Assembly (NCBI GenBank): GCA_910578455.1
Contig: CAJTQA010000065.1
Span: 1 to 9,692, forward strand
Direction of reading: 5' to 3'
Length of the DNA stretch: 9,692 nt
DNA from: an uncultured Dorea sp.
GTDB lineage: Bacteria; Bacillota; Clostridia; Lachnospirales; Lachnospiraceae
The stretch's first letter is position 1; each line of letters starts with the position of its first letter. Positions 5,424-9,692 of this stretch are shown piece by piece. A program made the position numbers and the translations under genes. The notes beneath the pieces are model-generated. The model did no database searches, was not told the DNA's origin, and saw only the letters and a list, made by a program, of their open reading frames with translations.

Positions 5424-8400
5424 ATTTTCTTCAAATCAATCTCCTGCTCGTAGATTCCTGTCAGAGACTGATGGATAATAGATATCTGATTACATTTGGA
5501 AATAATATTATTTAAAACTAATTTACCTGCTTCGTTAGGACCATGAATTAATTTTAAATTAGACGTACTACTTTGGCACTGGAATAAATGTAAAATTTCT
5601 GATAAAACAATGCATTTATCTTCATTACTTAATTCGCAAAATGTATCTTTATTTTTCGTCAGAGTTCCTTGCTGGGCGCTTAACCGGACATGATATACTG
5701 TATTTTCAATCTTATCTAAAAACACGTCATACAGTCTAATCAAATCTGTTTCTGGCAATTGGTCATGCTCTCCCAGCACTGCATTTTTATTTTCTTTTTT
5801 TCGGTTCACATATTTAAGAACTTTCTTCAATATCCGCATATCAGGTTCTGAAAGGATTAATTGGTTGGCGCCTTTAAAAATCAGCTGATTTCCCGTCCTT
5901 CCAGACAGCCACATATAAAATCCGTCTACTTTGAACAGAGTATCAATCTTTATTTTTGCTATTAATATGCTGGGATTCTTTAATCCGCGCTCTTTTTGCA
6001 GATATTCTTTTGCCGCCTCTTCATCTTTTTCAATACATTTGCACAAATACAGCGGCACATACTCCACACTTCTTATCTTCGCCCCCTTTTTATCTTCCGA
6101 CTCAGCCAGCATGAAATAAGTTCCCGCAGCTTTATTATAGCCGCCATACTTATCGATATCCGCCAGTCTTTCATCCCTTCCTTTTATTGGAACCTGCCCT
6201 TTTCCTTTCTTCATAAGCTGCTGGTCGAAAAGTCCTCCTTTCACCTCATAAGAGCGCCTTGTCACCAGTATATTGTTCTTCCCCATCACTCTTTTCACTG
6301 TAGCTATCGTTCCGCTGTTTCCTGCTCTCCACGCAGTCTCGCCATTTCTGGCGACATCTCTTTCTGAGGTGAACATCTTCTTCAGATTATAACTTCTGCC
6401 GGGGTGCTCCTTTACATACCATGCTGCATTACTTGTAAATTTCGTATAATATACGTTCCCCACTACGATGTTGACATACGCATCCTTGGCATGATGCAGG
6501 TCGTTCATCTCCCTTACCTTGATCAAGTCAAACTCCTGCCTGAACTGAGAGGCGACTCTCGCCTTTGCATAGACAATATCCGTTTCCGGGAAAACCTGCT
6601 TTAATACCGATGCGACAGCTTTTGTTCCCTGCCGTGTCTCCACAAGCTGACGGGCGATAAATCCTGCCAGCTCCGACGGCTCAAAGCCTGTTCCTCTCGT
6701 CAGCCTGTTATATTTCTCTTTTGATATAAAGCCGCCATCCTGCAATATTCGCCAGAATGCCCGCATTTTCCCCCGTATATCTGCACGTATGGGGTACTCG
6801 TCCGTTTTATCCGCATTATACTCTTTCTTTACCAGCACCCGGTTATCCAGACTGTCATCCATCACCTTTGATTGGGGATAAATGTGGTCGATATCATATT
6901 TCCTGTTATCCCAAAGTTCCTCAAGCTCAATCACTTCTCCTGAATACATGCACCTTCCCTTCTGGGTATAATACAGGTACAGCTTGTCACTTCTAAGCCT
7001 TGCCTCCTCGGTATTCCCTAATTCCTCAATCCAGTCTCTTTCCTCTTCCCTGCATTTCTTATATAAATCTATCAGCCTTTTCTTCCGGGATTCTGTCCGC
7101 CTGCTTTCCGTTTTTTCCCGCGCCATCTCTACAAACACACGTTTCGGAGGCCCGCCCATTACTTTGCAGATTTCTTTGATTACCTGCAAGGACTGCCATA
7201 TCTGGCGCCTTACCGCAGGAGATACGTTCATCTGCTCCACCGTCTTATAAGTAATCTCTTTTGGCTCTTCCCCCGCGTTTTCTTCATCGATAGCGGCTGC
7301 AAAGCAGTATTTTTCACTCAGCACCTGCATCAGATTGTCATTTGTCTCCCACATTGCACGTATAACCGTCCATATTTCTCCCGTTTCCGGTGCAGGGGCA
7401 GTAATCCCTTCTAAAAGTCTTTGGCTCAGGCGCCCCCACCCTTTATAAGATAGAGCGCATATGGCTTTCTTCTGGGGTTCTGTCAAAGCAGGATATAAAG
7501 CCCCCAGCCTTTTCTTCAGCAGAGCTTTATCCTCTCCGAACAGGGTGATGTTCAATATGATATTTTCTTTATCAGCCTGAGACAGCTCGCAGCCCGTCAA
7601 TTTTTCTTTAAAGTCGTGATACGCCGTCAAGGAGCCTTTAAAATCGCCGTCTATTCCTGTGATATCTGCATCTCCGCCCGCGATTCCCTCTCTCCTTATG
7701 TAATCCGTCAATCTTCTTCGCGTAACCTTTCTATGGCGCTGGAATAAGTCTTCATATATCTTTTGTTTCAGCTCAACACTGATTGGCTCCCCGTTTAACC
7801 GGACGTTATTCAGCTCGTTCAGAACCATGAACTTGCTGTACAGCATAGAATTTTTAGGGAGCACATCCTCGTGAATCAGGTATGTGCACTTACTGGTCAT
7901 CCTTCTTATGAATTCCTCCGCGCTTGCCCCCGTGTCCACCATCTCGTCAAAATTCCACGGGCAGATTCTCCCCGCTTTCTTCCGCCGCACCCAGTTCGTC
8001 CTCTCGCCGCCTTTCACAATTCCATTTAGCGGCCCTACATAATATGGTATTCTGAATGTAAAAATGTCACGTATCTTACCGCCGTTTTCCTTTAAGACTG
8101 GTATGCGCCCGCTCAAATTTTCCAGTATCGCGTCCAGTTCCTGAAGATGCACCTGATGCGGTATCACTCCATTATCCTTCGTCACCTGTCTCGGCAGAAA
8201 GGTCTCGGTCTCCATCTCCTTCCGAAGATACTCGGTCGTTGATTCATCCGAAATGGCGTTCACCACCGTTTTCTTCAGATAATCGTAAAATGCTTTCCTG
8301 TCACAGCGTTTCCCTTCCATCTCGCTTTTTACGCCATTTTTCTTCGTCATGCCAATGTATGCGCTGTAATTTGGCAATTTCTCATTCGTCTTTACAAACA

Positions 8401-9436
8401 CCTCTTTATATATGTCTCTCCCAAGATTCTCCTTGACCAGCTCCTTTAAATGCCTTAAATCTTTCTGATGTTTCTCATAAACCGCAGCTTTCGCCTCAGA
8501 AATGCAGCGGTAATCCCCCAGAATATCTGCCAGCACGCTCCAGTCGTACACCGCTTTGGCTGTCTCAATAATCACATACTGCTCCCCCAGCTCATCTTCT
8601 ATCATCCCGGCATAGTCGTCATAACCTGCGTCCGCAAAGGAAAGCTTTGGCTTTTCACAAGCGTCAAGCTCGCTGTTCCCGAAAATATCGCTCAGCTTGA
8701 CAGTGCCTCCTGCCACAAGATTAAGCGCTGCTTTCTCACAGGCCGTGTGCGCTCCCAAAAGCTTTATCAGCCTTGTCTTTTTGGCAGACCTTGTAAGATT
8801 TTTATCTTTTAATATATTTTCCGTCTCCCGAAGTTCTTCACCTTCAATACATAGATGGAAGTCAAGCTCTTCTTCCCTTATCTTCCCTATGTACTGCCGG
8901 AAAGTTTCCTGAAATTCTTTAATCTTCTCTATATTTCCCGAAAACAGAAAGTGCCCCCGGTGTTTCATCATGTGATGGAGCGCAAGATAGACAAGCCGGA
9001 TGTCCGGGGTTTCTTCTGTCTCCATCAGCCATTTTCGCAAATGATAGATAGTCGGAAACTGCCTGTGATAATCCTTATCTGTATAACCATCTTCCACAAA
9101 CAGGGCATACGGCAGTTTCGGACAATTCCCGTTTACATCCCTCTTATCTTCCGGCACATATTTACTCTCCTTCATACGCAGGAAAAATCCGGAATCCACT
9201 TTACCGATATCCTCGCCAAGCAATTCCTGCAAAAGCTCTATTCTCCAGTTTCTCCTGTCAAGCCTTCTCCTTGCCGTCCGGAACCCCCGCCGCTCCTCAG
9301 CAGTATTCGCACTGTCGAACAGCCGAACGCCCCACAGCGCTTTCCCATGTGCGCGCATAATCTCGTATTCCCTATCCGTAACCGCCCATCCAAGCGAGCC
9401 AGTTCCCAAATCCAGCCCTATGTAGTAATCTCTCAT
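5420..9436 (-). CDS. cas9: CRISPR RNA-guided DNA endonuclease Cas9 (type II-A)
   Basis: The product (1338 residues) is the effector that cuts DNA guided by crRNA:tracrRNA, and it also selects PAM-bearing protospacers for acquisition. Domains in order: RuvC-I with Asp9 in GLDLGTGSLGWAV; arginine-rich bridge helix about 49-75; REC lobe, including FRIPYYVGPLN; RuvC-II with Glu770 in VEMARE; HNH with Asp850, His851 and Asn874; RuvC-III with His982 and Asp985 in HHAKDAY; and the PAM-interacting domain with KYGGYNK at 1096-1102 and closing segment IIHQSLTGIYEQEIDL. All catalytic residues are present. The ATG at 9436 is preferred because AAGGAG lies 9 bases upstream and the family starts just before the RuvC-I strand; an in-frame ATG at 9484 adds 16 unmatched residues. 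Gapless alignment places Leu-Val-Leu (1306-1308) where S. pyogenes has Arg1333-Lys-Arg1335, so the PAM is probably not NGG. The last 110 or so residues are encoded by unusually AT-rich DNA. Confidence 0.98.
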   Translation of the reverse strand: MRDYYIGLDLGTGSLGWAVTDREYEIMRAHGKALWGVRLFDSANTAEERRGFRTARRRLDRRNWRIELLQELLGEDIGKVDSGFFLRMKESKYVPEDKRDVNGNCPKLPYALFVEDGYTDKDYHRQFPTIYHLRKWLMETEETPDIRLVYLALHHMMKHRGHFLFSGNIEKIKEFQETFRQYIGKIREEELDFHLCIEGEELRETENILKDKNLTRSAKKTRLIKLLGAHTACEKAALNLVAGGTVKLSDIFGNSELDACEKPKLSFADAGYDDYAGMIEDELGEQYVIIETAKAVYDWSVLADILGDYRCISEAKAAVYEKHQKDLRHLKELVKENLGRDIYKEVFVKTNEKLPNYSAYIGMTKKNGVKSEMEGKRCDRKAFYDYLKKTVVNAISDESTTEYLRKEMETETFLPRQVTKDNGVIPHQVHLQELDAILENLSGRIPVLKENGGKIRDIFTFRIPYYVGPLNGIVKGGERTNWVRRKKAGRICPWNFDEMVDTGASAEEFIRRMTSKCTYLIHEDVLPKNSMLYSKFMVLNELNNVRLNGEPISVELKQKIYEDLFQRHRKVTRRRLTDYIRREGIAGGDADITGIDGDFKGSLTAYHDFKEKLTGCELSQADKENIILNITLFGEDKALLKKRLGALYPALTEPQKKAICALSYKGWGRLSQRLLEGITAPAPETGEIWTVIRAMWETNDNLMQVLSEKYCFAAAIDEENAGEEPKEITYKTVEQMNVSPAVRRQIWQSLQVIKEICKVMGGPPKRVFVEMAREKTESRRTESRKKRLIDLYKKCREEERDWIEELGNTEEARLRSDKLYLYYTQKGRCMYSGEVIELEELWDNRKYDIDHIYPQSKVMDDSLDNRVLVKKEYNADKTDEYPIRADIRGKMRAFWRILQDGGFISKEKYNRLTRGTGFEPSELAGFIARQLVETRQGTKAVASVLKQVFPETDIVYAKARVASQFRQEFDLIKVREMNDLHHAKDAYVNIVVGNVYYTKFTSNAAWYVKEHPGRSYNLKKMFTSERDVARNGETAWRAGNSGTIATVKRVMGKNNILVTRRSYEVKGGLFDQQLMKKGKGQVPIKGRDERLADIDKYGGYNKAAGTYFMLAESEDKKGAKIRSVEYVPLYLCKCIEKDEEAAKEYLQKERGLKNPSILIAKIKIDTLFKVDGFYMWLSGRTGNQLIFKGANQLILSEPDMRILKKVLKYVNRKKENKNAVLGEHDQLPETDLIRLYDVFLDKIENTVYHVRLSAQQGTLTKNKDTFCELSNEDKCIVLSEILHLFQCQSSTSNLKLIHGPNEAGKLVLNNIISKCNQISIIHQSLTGIYEQEIDLKKI

Positions 9437-9474
9437 CTTTCGTATCTCCTTTTCACCAAGGCATCCTTTTATAT

Positions 9475-9483
9475 ATTTTAGCA
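9475..9483 (-). promoter_or_regulatory. Possible extended -10 promoter for cas9
   Basis: TGCTAAAAT on the minus strand (9483-9475) matches an extended -10 element; I see no good -35. It would start cas9 mRNA near 9468, downstream of the alternative ATG at 9484, supporting the start at 9436. Otherwise cas9 would rely on readthrough of the tracrRNA terminator. Confidence 0.3.
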
Positions 9484-9512
9484 TATAATCTCCCAGGGCG
9501 CATTATCCGCGT

Positions 9513-9542
9513 AAAATAAAAAAGCCTGCAAAGCAGACTTTT
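9513..9542 (-). terminator. Rho-independent terminator of the tracrRNA
   Basis: On the minus strand AAAAGTCTGC (9542-9533) pairs with GCAGGCTTTT (9529-9520) over ten pairs including one G-U, with a three-base loop, and is followed by a T-rich run to 9513. Confidence 0.9.
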
Positions 9543-9631
9543 CTTCCGCACACTGCGGGTCATCTAAGATGACGGTTTGAATAAATTCTTATTTGAACTT
9601 ATGATGTAAAATTTAGTATGGTACTAAACTT
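9513..9631 (-). ncRNA. tracrRNA
   Basis: This RNA of about 119 bases pairs with the crRNA repeat so that RNase III and Cas9 can process and use it. The anti-repeat lies at 9631-9591. Against the repeat it forms a 6-bp lower stem (UCAAAU with GUUUGA), an internal loop of AAGU opposite GA exactly as in S. pyogenes, an 11-bp upper stem, an asymmetric loop and a further 9-bp segment. After it come a small nexus-like hairpin GAATTTATTC (9588-9579), a perfect 6-bp hairpin with TAA-complement loop (9573-9559), a 5-bp GC-rich hairpin (9558-9546) and the terminator hairpin. It is transcribed in the same direction as cas9, directly upstream. The 5' end is inferred from the promoter, the 3' end from the terminator. 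Confidence 0.93.
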
Positions 9632-9637
9632 ATCCTC

Positions 9638-9666
9638 ATCATACCTTTTTTACCCCTGGGTGTCAA
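9638..9666 (-). promoter_or_regulatory. tracrRNA promoter
   Basis: Minus-strand TTGACA (9666-9661) is a perfect -35, followed by a 17-base spacer and TATGAT (9643-9638), a one-mismatch -10. Transcription would begin at the A at about 9631, exactly at the edge of the anti-repeat. This is the strongest promoter match in the window. Confidence 0.88.
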
Positions 9667-9692
9667 GAGTTTCCTTCGTTTTCCCCCGCTCC

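Noticed and set aside
8855..9481. Plus-strand open frame of 208 codons opposite the start of cas9
   Set aside because: It is antisense to the conserved RuvC-I, bridge helix and REC coding region and has no supporting signal.
9437..9484. Upstream in-frame ATG for cas9 at 9484, with GGGAG 5-6 bases before it
   Set aside because: It would add 16 residues not seen at the start of Cas9 proteins. The ATG at 9436 has a stronger AAGGAG site, and the candidate cas9 promoter would start transcription downstream of 9484.
9632..9692. A long-form tracrRNA acting as a natural single guide against the cas promoter, as in S. pyogenes
   Set aside because: The promoter starts transcription at the anti-repeat, and by eye the sequence just upstream has no match to the cas9 promoter region.

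Overview
The window is a complete type II-A CRISPR-Cas locus with its chromosomal flank. Everything in the CRISPR-Cas part is on the minus strand and reads from right to left. Moderate GC, strong Shine-Dalgarno sites, the style of Cas9 (RuvC-I segment GLDLGTGSLGWAV, HNH segment YDIDHIYPQSK) and the flanking genes suggest a Clostridia-type Firmicute, probably a Lachnospiraceae member. That assignment is an inference, because no ribosomal marker is present.

From right to left: a tracrRNA gene (about 9631 to 9513) has a near-consensus promoter, an anti-repeat matching the array repeat, and a hairpin/U-tract terminator. It is followed by cas9 (9436-5420), cas1 (5423-4551), cas2 (4561-4241) and csn2 (4244-3573), each overlapping the next by 4-11 bases as one translationally coupled operon. 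Next comes a 135-base leader (3572-3438) with a promoter and the type II-A leader-anchoring motif ATTTGAG directly against the first repeat. The array (3437-2384) has 14 identical 36-base repeats, two decayed repeats at the old end, 14 spacers of 29-30 bases and one abnormal 62-base interval.

Downstream of the array, in the same direction and with no visible terminator between, is a three-gene cluster: an 8-oxoguanine DNA glycosylase (ogg), a 73-residue CxxC protein of unknown function, and a small nitroreductase-family protein. The most decayed CRISPR repeat ends inside the ribosome-binding site of ogg. Convergent to this cluster on the plus strand is a short RsuA/RluE-family pseudouridine synthase gene, whose ribosome-binding site lies in a perfect 13-bp inverted repeat.

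Working together: leader promoter and tracrRNA promoter (both with -10 TATGAT) make pre-crRNA and tracrRNA. The two can pair over about 22 bp with the same AAGU bulge seen in the S. pyogenes system. Cas9 carries all expected nuclease residues, and Cas1, Cas2 and Csn2 carry out spacer acquisition at the leader end. The system looks intact and of a known class. The less ordinary points are the AT-rich and divergent PAM-reading end of Cas9, the array running into the ogg leader, the decayed array end with a double-length spacer, and several dyad symmetries at regulatory positions.
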